The notes beneath the pieces are model-generated. The model saw only the letters and a program-made list of their open reading frames with translations. It did no database searches and was not told the DNA's origin. From Xanthobacteraceae bacterium (GTDB lineage: Bacteria; Pseudomonadota; Alphaproteobacteria; Rhizobiales; Xanthobacteraceae), in assembly GCA_031291475.1 (NCBI GenBank), contig JARLIY010000120.1:1-64000 (forward strand): a stretch of DNA of 64,000 bases. Reading direction: 5' to 3'. The translations under genes were made by a program, and so were the position numbers. Shown piece by piece: positions 26,424 through 34,641 of the stretch (position 1 is the first letter of the stretch; every line of letters begins with the position of its first letter).

Positions 26424-28019
26424 TCACGCCGGCGCGCCGGATTTGATGAGCTTATAGACGATCGAATCCATCAGCGCCTGGAACGAGGCGTCGATGATGT
26501 TGGACGAGACGCCGATGGTCGTCCAACGGTCGCCGCTTTCGTCGGCGCTTTCGATCAGCACGCGCGTGACCGCCTCGGTGCCGGCGTTGAGGATACGCAC
26601 GCGATAATCGGTCAATTCGAGGCCGGTAATGAAGCTCTGATATTTGCCGAGGTCCTTGCGCAAGGCGAGGTCGAGCGCGTTGACCGGGCCGTTGCCTTCG
26701 GCCGCCGAGATCAACAGCTCCTCACCCACCCTCACCTTCACCACCGCCATGCTCACGGTGACGCGTTCGCCCTTGGCGTTGATGCGCTGCTCGACGCTGA
26801 CGTCGAATTGCTCCACGTCGAAATAACGCGGCACCTTGCCCAAGAGCCGCCGGGCCAGAAGCTCGAACGAGGCGTCGGCCGTTTCGTAGGCGTAGCCGAT
26901 TGCCTCGCGCTCCTTGACCTCATCGAGGAGCCGCGACAGGCGCGGGTCGTCTTTATCGACGGCGAATCCGATGCGATCGAGCTCGGCGAGCAAATTGGAG
27001 CGGCCGGACTGATCGGAGACGAGGAGCTTACGCTTGTTGCCGACTGTTTCCGGCGCGACGTGCTCGTAGGTCGCCGGATCCTTCATGATGGCGGAGGCAT
27101 GGATGCCGGCCTTGGTGGCGAACGCGCTCTCGCCGACATAGGGCGCGTGACGGTCGGCGGCGCGGTTGAGCAGATCGTCGAGCGCGTGCGAGACGTGCGC
27201 AATATGGCCGAGCGCGGCGTCCGACACGCCGATGTCGAATTTGTCGGTGAATTCGGCTTTGAGTTTCAGCGTCGGGATGATGGAGACGAGATTGGCATTG
27301 CCGCAGCGTTCGCCGAGCCCGTTGAGCGTTCCCTGGATCTGCCGGGCGCCGGCGCGCACCGCCGCGAACGAATTCGCCACCGCCTGCTCGGTGTCGTTGT
27401 GCGCATGGATGCCGACATGATCGCCGGGAATCTGCTTGCAGACTTCGCCGACGATCTTCTCCACCTCGTGCGGCAGCGTGCCGCCGTTGGTGTCGCAGAG
27501 CACGACCCAGCGCGCGCCTTCGTCGTAGGCGGCCTTCGCGCAGGCGAGCGCGTAGTCCGGATTGGCCTTGTAGCCGTCGAAAAAATGCTCGCAATCGAGC
27601 AGCACTTCACGGCCCTTGGCCTTGGCGGCGCGCACACTGTCGCGGATCGAGGCGAGATTCTCCTCCTCGGTGGTCTCCAGCGCCACGCGCACGTGATAGT
27701 CGGAGGATTTGGCGACAAAGCAGATGGCGTCGGCCTCGGCGGCAAGCACCGCGGCAAGGCCGGGATCGTTCGAGGTGGAACGGCCTGGGCGCCGTGTCAT
27801 GCCAAAAGCGGTGACCTGCGCATGCATCGGCCGCTTCTCGGCAAAGAAGTTCGTATCGGTGGGATTGGCGCCCGGATAGCCGGCTTCGATATAGTCGACG
27901 CCGAGCTCGTCGAGCATGCGCGCGATGGTGAGCTTGTCGGCCAGCGTGAAATCGACGCCGTTCGTTTGCGCCCCGTCGCGCAACGTCGTGTCGAACAGAT
28001 AAAGCCGCTCGCGGGACAT
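26424..28019 (-). CDS. cimA: (R)-citramalate synthase
   Basis: A 531-residue member of the 2-isopropylmalate synthase group. The TIM-barrel starts with LFDTTLRDGAQ (catalytic Arg and metal Asp), the metal-binding HxH is IHAHNDTE, and GLGERCGNAN closes the active site. A C-terminal LeuA-type regulatory domain follows (about 400-531). Length and sequence fit CimA, which condenses pyruvate with acetyl-CoA toward isoleucine, more than LeuA. I use ATG 28019; upstream of it lies a 34-residue ORF. Leucine or isoleucine feedback would act on the C-terminal domain. Confidence 0.88.
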   Translation of the reverse strand: MSRERLYLFDTTLRDGAQTNGVDFTLADKLTIARMLDELGVDYIEAGYPGANPTDTNFFAEKRPMHAQVTAFGMTRRPGRSTSNDPGLAAVLAAEADAICFVAKSSDYHVRVALETTEEENLASIRDSVRAAKAKGREVLLDCEHFFDGYKANPDYALACAKAAYDEGARWVVLCDTNGGTLPHEVEKIVGEVCKQIPGDHVGIHAHNDTEQAVANSFAAVRAGARQIQGTLNGLGERCGNANLVSIIPTLKLKAEFTDKFDIGVSDAALGHIAHVSHALDDLLNRAADRHAPYVGESAFATKAGIHASAIMKDPATYEHVAPETVGNKRKLLVSDQSGRSNLLAELDRIGFAVDKDDPRLSRLLDEVKEREAIGYAYETADASFELLARRLLGKVPRYFDVEQFDVSVEQRINAKGERVTVSMAVVKVRVGEELLISAAEGNGPVNALDLALRKDLGKYQSFITGLELTDYRVRILNAGTEAVTRVLIESADESGDRWTTIGVSSNIIDASFQALMDSIVYKLIKSGAPA

Positions 28020-28024
28020 GACCC

Positions 28025-28129
28025 TCACCAAAGGTAATAGTTCGACGCCAGCGCCACCGCGACCAGGATGGCGACCACCGCGATCACGAGATGATGCGTC
28101 CGCATTCCGAGGAACGTTCCGCGCTGCAT
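28025..28129 (-). CDS. Tiny membrane protein, 34 aa
   Basis: The frame reads MQRGTFLGMRTHHLV, then one clear membrane helix (IAVVAILVAVALA), and ends SNYYLW. It begins 5 bases after the stop of the 40-residue membrane ORF and ends 5 bases before the cimA start, so it fills the gap exactly. No strong ribosome binding site is present and translation may be coupled to the upstream stop. I do not know a named family for it. Confidence 0.55.
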   Translation of the reverse strand: MQRGTFLGMRTHHLVIAVVAILVAVALASNYYLW

Positions 28130-28134
28130 GATGC

Positions 28135-28257
28135 TCAACCCGAATAAAGCCGATAGACCGTATAGAAGGTGATGGCGACCGCAATGGCGATCACCGCGTA
28201 TTTAAGCACGACATAATAGAGCCAGTGCCGCTGAAACGGCACATCGTCCCGCTTCAT
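28135..28257 (-). CDS. Small membrane protein, 40 aa
   Basis: The product starts MKRDDVPFQRHWLYYV and has a single helix (LKYAVIAIAVAITFYTVY) with a basic N-terminus, predicting one inner-membrane span. A good AAGGAG lies 7 bases upstream of the ATG, and the ATG overlaps the stop of the GNAT gene (ATGA). Both facts support real translation. It is followed after 5 bases by the 34-residue membrane ORF. Function unknown. Confidence 0.7.
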   Translation of the reverse strand: MKRDDVPFQRHWLYYVVLKYAVIAIAVAITFYTVYRLYSG

Positions 28258-28778
28258 GACGCGCTCCTTCCGGCGGTTGCGGCCGAGGTGGCGGCAAGCG
28301 ACTTCACCATCGTGGTGTTGGCGAGCCATTCGCCGCCGAGCGCCACGGTGTTGCGGGTCTTTGCCGCAAAGCCGCGCCGCTCGAAAAAGCCGCGCGCGCC
28401 GTCGCTTGCATCCACCGAAAGCTCGCACGCGCCGCGGGCGGCGGCGAGCTTTTCCAGCGCGTCGCAGAGCATGGCGCCGACGCCCTGCCCGGTCGCGGCC
28501 GGATGCACATAGAGCATGTCGATGCGCGCATTGTCCGCGAGCACGGCGAAGCCTATGGCCGTGCCGTCAAGCGTGGCGACCAACGCCAGCTCGCGCGCGA
28601 GGCGTGTGCCGAATTCATCCTCATCTTCGACGGCGGACGCCCACGCCTCAAGCTGCGCCTCGCTGTAATCGTCGGCGCCCGTCTCCTTGACGCTGGCGCG
28701 GAAGATCTCCGCCAGCAGCGGCACATCCGCCGGCAGCAGCGGCCGCATCGCGAGCTTGGTTTTGGGGCGGGCGCTCAT
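28254..28778 (-). CDS. GNAT family N-acetyltransferase
   Basis: A 174-residue acetyltransferase. The acetyl-CoA pyrophosphate loop is visible as ATGQGVGAML (Q/R-x-x-G-x-G/A), preceded by the strand IDMLYVHPA, and GFFERRGF is the typical C-terminal motif. The start has AGGAGG. The substrate is unknown. Its stop overlaps the start of the 40-residue membrane ORF, so both belong to one transcript leading into cimA. Confidence 0.88.
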   Translation of the reverse strand: MSARPKTKLAMRPLLPADVPLLAEIFRASVKETGADDYSEAQLEAWASAVEDEDEFGTRLARELALVATLDGTAIGFAVLADNARIDMLYVHPAATGQGVGAMLCDALEKLAAARGACELSVDASDGARGFFERRGFAAKTRNTVALGGEWLANTTMVKSLAATSAATAGRSAS

Positions 28779-28796
28779 GACAACCTCCTCCTGTTG

Positions 28797-28915
28797 CCTC
28801 CCCCCTTGAGGGGGAGGTCGACCGCGCTTTGCGCGGTCGAGAGGGGGGTATGTGGCGATGCGCGTTGAGGAAGACACCCCCCTCCCCATCCCTCCCCCTC
28901 AAGGGAGGAGGGAGC
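28797..28915. repeat. Palindromic intergenic repeat
   Basis: Outer arms CCTCCCCCCTTGAGGGGGAGG and CTCCCCCTCAAGGGAGGAG are near-mirror images. Inside is the hairpin GACCGCG-CTTTG-CGCGGTC (28820-28838). Similar 'CTCCCC...GGGGAG' elements occur at 47650-47830 and 57030-57230. It separates cysS from the GNAT gene. Confidence 0.65.
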
Positions 28916-28950
28916 AGGTAAATGCGAGCGGTAAGACCGCGTGCAAAAAT

Positions 28951-30333
28951 TCATCGCGCGATCTCCCAGGTGGTGCCGTCCTTGGTGTCTTTGAGCACGA
29001 CGCCCATTTTCGCCAGCTCGTCACGGATGCGATCGGATTCCTTGAAGTCCTTCACTTGCCGAGCGGCGTTGCGCGCCTCGATCAGGTCGACGACTTTCGT
29101 TTCGTCAACGGCAACCGCTGCCGGCCGGAATGCCGCCCAGGCGGCACGCGTCGTTTGCAACAGCCCGATCAGTTGCACGCTGGCCTTAAGGCTCGCCGCG
29201 GCGGGTTTAATGCCTTTGACCGCTTCGCCGCGCAATTCATGCAGAGCACCGAGCGCCTTTGGCGTATTCAAATCATCCATCAGCGCGTCGAGTACGTCCG
29301 TGCACAAGAATCCCGGCGCTACGTCCCCGCTCAGCGCATACCAATGATCGAGCGTCCTTTCCGCCTCACGCAAGCCGCTCACGGTCCAGTTGATCGGTTG
29401 ACGATAGTGCGTCTGCAACATGGTAAGACGCACCACCTCGCCCGGCCAATCTTTCAGCAAGTCGTGAGGCGTGACGAAATTGCCGGTCGACTTCGCCATC
29501 TTCTCGCCTTCGACCTGAAGAAAGCCGTTGTGCATCCAGAAATTCGCCATCAGCGGCGTATGGAAGGCGCAGCGCGATTGCGCGATCTCGTTCTCGTGGT
29601 GCGGAAAGACGAGATCGATGCCGCCGCCGTGGATATCGAAGGTCTCGCCGAGATAGCGCCACGCCATTGCCGAGCATTCGATATGCCAGCCCGGCCGGCC
29701 GGGTGTTTTGATACCGGCCAGCGAGGGCCACGCCGGCTCTCCGGTCTTCGACGGCTTCCACAGCACGAAATCCATCGGCTCGCGCTTATACGGCGCCACC
29801 TCGACGCGGGCGCCGGCGATCATCTCGTCGAGCGGCCGCTTCGACAGTTCGCCGTAATCGGGATCCGACGACACGCTGAACAGCACATGGTCCTGCGCGA
29901 CATAGGCATTGCCGGATTTGACCAGCCGCTCGATCAGCGCGCGCATCTCGGCGATGTGCTCGGTCGCGCGCGGCTCGGCGGTCGGCGGCAGGCAGCCGAG
30001 CGCCGCCACGTCCTCGTGGAATTGTTGGTCGGTCTTTTCCGTGACCTTGCGGATCGCTTCGTTGAGCGGCAGCGCCGGATATTCCTCCGCCGCGCGGGCG
30101 TTGATCTTTTCGTCGACGTCGGTGATGTTGCGGACGTAAGTGACGTGGTCGGCGCCGTAGAGATGGCGCAGCAGCCGGAACAGCACGTCGAATACGATGA
30201 CCGGCCGCGCATTGCCGATATGGGCGAAGTCATAGACCGTGGGCCCGCACACATACATGCGCACGTTGCCCGGATCGAGCGGCCTAAAAACCCGCTTCTC
30301 GCGCGTGAGCGTATCGTAGAGTTTCAGGTCCAT
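28951..30333 (-). CDS. cysS: Cysteinyl-tRNA synthetase
   Basis: A 460-residue class I synthetase. The zinc-binding Cys of [10 protein letters not shown] and the HIGH-type motif HIGN lie at residues 29-41; the KMSKS loop is [18 protein letters not shown] and [11 protein letters not shown] complete the zinc site and active site. I start at MDLKLYDTL. Only the usual DALR-type C-terminal region follows. It charges tRNA-Cys. Confidence 0.95.
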   Translation of the reverse strand: MDLKLYDTLTREKRVFRPLDPGNVRMYVCGPTVYDFAHIGNARPVIVFDVLFRLLRHLYGADHVTYVRNITDVDEKINARAAEEYPALPLNEAIRKVTEKTDQQFHEDVAALGCLPPTAEPRATEHIAEMRALIERLVKSGNAYVAQDHVLFSVSSDPDYGELSKRPLDEMIAGARVEVAPYKREPMDFVLWKPSKTGEPAWPSLAGIKTPGRPGWHIECSAMAWRYLGETFDIHGGGIDLVFPHHENEIAQSRCAFHTPLMANFWMHNGFLQVEGEKMAKSTGNFVTPHDLLKDWPGEVVRLTMLQTHYRQPINWTVSGLREAERTLDHWYALSGDVAPGFLCTDVLDALMDDLNTPKALGALHELRGEAVKGIKPAAASLKASVQLIGLLQTTRAAWAAFRPAAVAVDETKVVDLIEARNAARQVKDFKESDRIRDELAKMGVVLKDTKDGTTWEIAR

Positions 30334-30663
30334 CGTCGAATCCAAGCATGCGCCTGCGACCTGCTGGCCGGGCGTGTCCAAAATCTCGACAATGAGAAAA
30401 GACGGCCGCAGCCAGCGAATTTCGCTAGCGAATAATCTCCCGGCGGATGCTGCCGCAGATCGTGGTCAGGCCGTTCATGGCGCGCACAATGGTCGAGGAT
30501 GCGCATAGCGTCAAGCCTTTGTCCGGACCCGCGAATCGCCCCGCCCGGCGCGGCGGAATCCTCTTCAATCCGCTGGGGTTAACGCAGCCTTAACCGCACC
30601 GTCGCATTCTTCGTCTCTAAAGCAACCCGAGTATGGCGCTCCGGGCGCCGGGTGGGGGGTTCC
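30334..30663. other. Intergenic region upstream of a Cys-rich secreted protein
   Basis: About 330 bases without a credible gene. Its right end contains a CtrA-type binding site (separate entry) and the leader of the small secreted protein. The left end is the leader of cysS. Confidence 0.5.
30579..30594 (+). promoter_or_regulatory. Candidate CtrA binding site
   Basis: The sequence is TTAA-N7-TTAAC, an exact match to the published CtrA consensus of alphaproteobacteria. It is also part of an inverted repeat GGTTAA-N7-TTAACC (30577-30595). It sits about 70 bases upstream of the next start codon, a usual position for CtrA activation or repression. In GC-rich DNA, two TTAA words with this exact spacing are rare by chance. 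Confidence 0.6.
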
Positions 30664-30975
30664 ATGCGTTCCTTATTCGCGGCCGCCGCTGTTGCCGCCG
30701 TGCTGTTGTCGGCCGCCGCAGCGCAGGCGGAAAAGCGCGTCTTCATCATCGCCGGCGATGCCGACGGCTACGGCGTCAACCATTGCCTCGCCTCCGGCGC
30801 GGCTTGCGGGGAAGCCGCGGCGAATTCCTATTGCCGCTCGCACGAATTTGGGTCGGCATTGTCCTACCGCAAGGTCGATCGCGACGATATCACCGGCGCG
30901 ATCCCGCAAAGCGGTCCGGGCTCCTGCCACGGCGCCAATTGCGACGACTTCGTCGCCATCACCTGCTCGCGGTGA
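30664..30975 (+). CDS. Small secreted Cys-rich hypothetical protein
   Basis: A 103-residue protein with a clear signal peptide (MRSLFAAAAVAAVLLSAAAAQA). The mature part is about 80 residues with six cysteines, suggesting up to three disulfides in the periplasm: NHCLASGAACG, YCRSHEF, SCHGANCDD and ITCSR. I recognise no enzyme motif. ATG 30664 is preferred over an ATG four codons upstream because it starts the signal peptide. The CtrA-type site upstream suggests cell-cycle control. Confidence 0.7.
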   Translation: MRSLFAAAAVAAVLLSAAAAQAEKRVFIIAGDADGYGVNHCLASGAACGEAAANSYCRSHEFGSALSYRKVDRDDITGAIPQSGPGSCHGANCDDFVAITCSR

Positions 30976-31047
30976 TCCGAGATTCGTCATGCCCGGTCTC
31001 CGTGCCGGGTGTGACGATGTGGGTTTAGATTCAATCACATTCCGCTC

Positions 31048-31067
31048 ATTCCCGCGAAAGCGGGAAT
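31048..31067. terminator. GAAA-loop hairpin in an intergenic repeat
   Basis: ATTCCCGC-GAAA-GCGGGAAT forms a perfect 8-bp stem with a GAAA tetraloop. A second, weaker hairpin (CCCCGCTTTCGCGAG) follows. It lies between two convergent genes, so it could terminate both. The words ATTCCCGC and GAGCGG recur in the 12.8 kb repeat. Confidence 0.5.
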
Positions 31068-31110
31068 CTAGCCGCTTGGTCCCCGCTTTCGCGAGAACGA
31101 GCGGTAGAAT

Positions 31111-31305
31111 TTATTTACTTTCCTTCGCCAGCATAATCGCCTCGCGCAGCACGCCGAGATCGCCGATATGGTTGGCGAGGATGAGCACGAGCCGCGAGTC
31201 GAGCTCGGCTGCCTGCGTCTCTGAGAGATTGCGCCGCGCCTCCACCAGCGCCAGATACGCAGCGTCGGGATCGGCGAATTGTGAGGCGGTGACGAGTTTG
31301 GCCAT
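31111..31305 (-). CDS. DUF2783 family protein
   Basis: A 64-residue helical protein (MAKLVTASQFADPDAAYLAL; LVLILANHIGD; REAIMLA). Its size and position right behind a flavin monooxygenase gene fit DUF2783, a family commonly found beside such enzymes. It starts 6 bases after the monooxygenase stop. Its biochemical role is not known; an accessory to the monooxygenase is a reasonable guess. Confidence 0.75.
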   Translation of the reverse strand: MAKLVTASQFADPDAAYLALVEARRNLSETQAAELDSRLVLILANHIGDLGVLREAIMLAKESK

Positions 31306-31311
31306 CGGTTT

Positions 31312-32931
31312 TCACTTCTGCAAGGCGCCTTGCTGCTGTAAAGCGCGTTCCTGCGCGCGCGCAATCGCGGCGGCATCGAAGCTTCGCCACCGCGCGCACA
31401 GATGCTGGTCGGGGCGGACAAGATAGGTGGCGCCCGGTGTGGCGTCGAAGCGCCGGGTGAACAAGCCCCGCCGATCCAGCAAATCCTCGCCGATGACGGT
31501 GAGCGCCACGCTTTCGGGTGGGCGCGGCCGGGCGACGCTGTTCTTGACGTAGACGATCTGGAATCCGCCGCTCAAGCTTTCGAGCAGATGCGTCGGTTTG
31601 GCGTCACTGCGCACGAGCGGCGCGTCGGGCAGCGGCGCGCCGAGTTTTGCCGCGCCGGCAAACGGCGTCGCATCCGGCGTCGACAACGGCGAATCGTAAA
31701 CCGTCGGCAGCGACAGCCGGCCGGAATTGACCATGCGGCGCGCAAAATCGGCCTTTGGCGCCAGCGCCAGCACCGCGTCGCGCAACCGCCGCTCGGCGCT
31801 CGAATGCGGCGACATGAAATCGGTCGAGCGCGTCGAGTGACCGATATTCTCGTCCGCGGCCTGGGTGCGCTCGCGCTCGTAGCTCGAGATCAGCGCATCG
31901 CCGGCTTCGCCCTTGAGCAGGGCGGCAAGCTTCCACGCCAGATTCTCGGCATCCTGGATCCCGGAATTGGCGCCGCGCGCGCCGAACGGCGACACCTGAT
32001 GGGCGGCGTCGCCGACGAAGATCACGCGGTCATGGATGAAGCGGTCGAGGCGGCGGCAGTTGAAGGTGTAGATCGACACCCATTCCAGTTCGAAGGCATG
32101 CGGCGCCAGCACTTTTTCGAGCCGCGCGCGCACGCGGGCCGGCTCCTGCTCGGTTAGCGGGTCGGCGTCGGGCCCGAGTTGCAGGTCGATGCGCCAGACA
32201 TCGTCGGGCTGGCGGTGCATCAGCGCCGACTGGCCGGAATGGAAGCTGGGCGCGAACCAGAACCGGCGCTCGGTGGGGAAATCCGCCGCCATGCGCACGT
32301 CGGCGATGAGGAACTTGTCTTCGAAGGTGACGCCGGCGAAATCGAGGCCGAGCAGTCCCCGCACCGTAGAGCGGGCGCCGTCGGCGGCGATCAGCCAGTC
32401 GGCGTCGAGCCGGTAGCGGCCTTCCGGCGTTTCGACGGTAAGCCGCGCGCCGTCGTTGAGCCAATCGAGGCCGACGACGCGGTTCTTCCAGCGCAAGTCG
32501 AGAGTTTTCAGTTCAAGCGCGCGATCGACCAGCGCCTTCTCCAGATAGAACTGCTGAAGATTGATGAAGGCCGGCATTTTGTGCCCCTCCTCCGGCAACA
32601 GATCGAAGGAGAAGAGAAGCTCGTCGCCGCAAAACACCCTGCCAAGCTTCCAGGTGACGCCGTGCTCGACCAGGTGCTCGCCGACGCCGAGCCGGTCCAA
32701 AATCTCCAAAGTCCGCTTCGACCAGCAGATACCGCGTGAGCCTTCGCCGATGCGGTCGGAATCGTCGAGCAGCACGACCGGCACGCCGCGAAGCGAAAGA
32801 TCGATGGCGGCGGCAAGCCCGACCGGTCCGGCGCCGACCACCACGACCGGATGGCGCGCGACCGCCTCCGCATCCTGGTCGCGCGCGTGGCGATAGTCGT
32901 AGCGATAGACCGACTTGCGAGCGCTGGTCAT
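31312..32931 (-). CDS. FAD-dependent aromatic hydroxylase, MhpA/PheA-like
   Basis: A 539-residue class A flavoprotein monooxygenase. The FAD motif is VVVGAGPVGLAAA near residue 30, the DG fingerprint is LIAADGARSTVR, and the second FAD motif is VGDAAHQVSPFGARG. A thioredoxin-like C-terminal domain (about 420-539) completes the pattern of 3-(3-hydroxyphenyl)propionate and phenol hydroxylases. The real substrate is unknown. It lies in a run with DUF2783 and an MBL hydrolase, next to a MarR regulator and a MaiA homologue, which points to an aromatic ring catabolic route. Confidence 0.88.
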   Translation of the reverse strand: MTSARKSVYRYDYRHARDQDAEAVARHPVVVVGAGPVGLAAAIDLSLRGVPVVLLDDSDRIGEGSRGICWSKRTLEILDRLGVGEHLVEHGVTWKLGRVFCGDELLFSFDLLPEEGHKMPAFINLQQFYLEKALVDRALELKTLDLRWKNRVVGLDWLNDGARLTVETPEGRYRLDADWLIAADGARSTVRGLLGLDFAGVTFEDKFLIADVRMAADFPTERRFWFAPSFHSGQSALMHRQPDDVWRIDLQLGPDADPLTEQEPARVRARLEKVLAPHAFELEWVSIYTFNCRRLDRFIHDRVIFVGDAAHQVSPFGARGANSGIQDAENLAWKLAALLKGEAGDALISSYERERTQAADENIGHSTRSTDFMSPHSSAERRLRDAVLALAPKADFARRMVNSGRLSLPTVYDSPLSTPDATPFAGAAKLGAPLPDAPLVRSDAKPTHLLESLSGGFQIVYVKNSVARPRPPESVALTVIGEDLLDRRGLFTRRFDATPGATYLVRPDQHLCARWRSFDAAAIARAQERALQQQGALQK

Positions 32932-32948
32932 GGTTTGTGGTTTCTTCG

Positions 32949-33899
32949 CTACTCGCGCAGGGCCGCCCACATGGCGCGGTCGCGCTCCGCCGTCCAGATC
33001 ACCGGATGCTCGATGCCGTTGGCCTCGTCGTAGGCGCGCGAAACGTTGAACGGCATGCAATGCTCGTAGATGGAAAAGCTCGAAAACTTCGGATCCATGA
33101 GGGCGCGCACCGCGCGGTAGGTCTCGTTGAGCGAGCGGCCCTTGGCGACGCTGTCGGTGACCGCGCCGTAGAGCGTCGTCAGGAAGTCCTCGGTGAGCGC
33201 GATGCCGTCGGCTACTTGCCGCGGCGTCTTCAGCGCCGCGCCGCGGCCCGGCACCAGCGCGCTCGCTGAAAATTCGGCCAGCCGGTCGAGCGTCGCCGGC
33301 CAGTCGGTGAAATGCGCGTCGCCGCAATAACAGGCGGAGTGATATTCGACGAGGTCGCCGGAAAACACCACACTGGCGTCCGGCACGAAGGCGATGACGT
33401 CGCCGGCCGTGTGGCCGCGGCCGATATGCATGATGCGCACTTCGCGCCGGCCGAGCCACACCGACATCTGGTCGGGGAAGGTGATCGACGGCCAGGTCAA
33501 GCCGGGGATGCTCTCGACGGCGCGGAACAGCCGCGGAAAGCGTCCGATCTCGGAGTCCATATCCGCCTGCCCGCGCTCGGCGATCAAGGCGCGCGTCGCC
33601 GCCGAGGCGAGGATTTCGGCGCCTTGATAGGCGGACGCGCCAAGCACGCGGACCGCGTGATAATGCGTGAGCAGGACGTATTTGATCGGCTTGTCGGTGA
33701 TGCCGGCGACCCGATCGATCACCTGCCGCGCCATCACCGGCGTGGCCTGCGCGTCGATCACCATCACGCCGTCGTCGCCGACGACCACCCCGGAATTGGG
33801 GTCGCCCTCGGCGGTAAAGGCATAAAGATCGGGCCCGATAGCGTCGAAGGTAATCGTCTTGTCGGCCAAATCCGCGGTCGAGGCGAAATCGGCGCTCAT
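32949..33899 (-). CDS. MBL fold metallo-hydrolase with an incomplete metal site
   Basis: A 316-residue metallo-beta-lactamase fold protein. The first metal motif, normally HxHxDH, reads THYHAVR: the Asp and third ligand His are replaced. The later ligands seem present (GRGHTAGD and FSGDLVEYHSA). It may bind one metal. The start at 33899 has GGAGG. It is the first gene of the minus-strand catabolic run and lies 17 bases before the hydroxylase start. Confidence 0.82.
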   Translation of the reverse strand: MSADFASTADLADKTITFDAIGPDLYAFTAEGDPNSGVVVGDDGVMVIDAQATPVMARQVIDRVAGITDKPIKYVLLTHYHAVRVLGASAYQGAEILASAATRALIAERGQADMDSEIGRFPRLFRAVESIPGLTWPSITFPDQMSVWLGRREVRIMHIGRGHTAGDVIAFVPDASVVFSGDLVEYHSACYCGDAHFTDWPATLDRLAEFSASALVPGRGAALKTPRQVADGIALTEDFLTTLYGAVTDSVAKGRSLNETYRAVRALMDPKFSSFSIYEHCMPFNVSRAYDEANGIEHPVIWTAERDRAMWAALRE

Positions 33900-34004
33900 C
33901 GGCAATTCCTCCCGGAAGTCTTGTGCATCACCTAAGAGACCGGATCAATGCGAGCAAGGCCCCAGCGCCGTTGCGCGGCCGCGTAACTTCGGCCATGTTC
34001 GCGC

Positions 34005-34019
34005 CGTTGCGGCGCAACG
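34005..34019. promoter_or_regulatory. Candidate MarR operator palindrome
   Basis: CGTTGC-GGC-GCAACG is a perfect 15-base palindrome in the region between the divergent MBL and marR genes. The 11-base word GCGCCGTTGCG that covers its left arm also appears 36 bases upstream (33965-33975). Position and symmetry fit an operator for the adjacent MarR protein. This is inferred from layout only. Confidence 0.45.
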
Positions 34020-34091
34020 CAAAAGGCCGCCGGCGCGGACGTTTTTCGGATCGCGGGTTCCCCTCTTCCGGATCGTGCTCCAGGTGATGCC

Positions 34092-34628
34092 ATGGCTGGT
34101 CAGCGGGCGAGCGAAGGCAAGGCCGGGGAGGATTTGGCGGAGCAAGCGCCCGGCGACCACGCGGCGCTCAAGCTCGAGCATTTCCTGCCCTACCAGCTCA
34201 ACGTGGTCTCGAGCCTCGTTTCGCAGGCGCTGTCGCGCGTCTACGGGCGGCGTTACGGAATCGGCGTGCCGGAATGGCGCGTCCTGGTCACACTCGGCCA
34301 GTTTGGGGTGATGACCGCCAAGGCGATCGGCGCACACACCCACATGCACAAGACCAAGGTATCGCGCGCAGTGGCGGTCATGGAGAAGCGGCGGCTCCTT
34401 GTCCGCCGCGCCAACCGTGACGACATGCGCGAAGCGTTTCTGTCGCTCACCGCCGCCGGGCGGACGATGTACGAGGAAATAGCGCCGCATGCGCTCGACT
34501 TCGCGCGCCGCTTGACGGAGATTTTAACGTCGGGCGACCGCGAGGCTTTTCATCGCGCCTTGCAGCAATTGACCGCCCGCTCCGCCCAGCTCGTTGCCGA
34601 GGCGGGCGAACAGGAAGAAGACGATTAG
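34092..34628 (+). CDS. MarR family transcriptional regulator
   Basis: A 178-residue winged-helix regulator. The recognition helix region is KTKVSRAVAVMEKRRLL, and the wing contains RANRDDMREAFLSLTAAG, the D-x-R-D-like pattern of MarR proteins. The first 30 residues are unstructured and charged. It is divergent from the MBL-hydroxylase-DUF2783 run and is followed by a MaiA homologue, so it probably senses an aromatic ligand and controls both sides. Confidence 0.88.
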   Translation: MAGQRASEGKAGEDLAEQAPGDHAALKLEHFLPYQLNVVSSLVSQALSRVYGRRYGIGVPEWRVLVTLGQFGVMTAKAIGAHTHMHKTKVSRAVAVMEKRRLLVRRANRDDMREAFLSLTAAGRTMYEEIAPHALDFARRLTEILTSGDREAFHRALQQLTARSAQLVAEAGEQEEDD

Positions 34629-34641
34629 CGGGAGAAAATCC

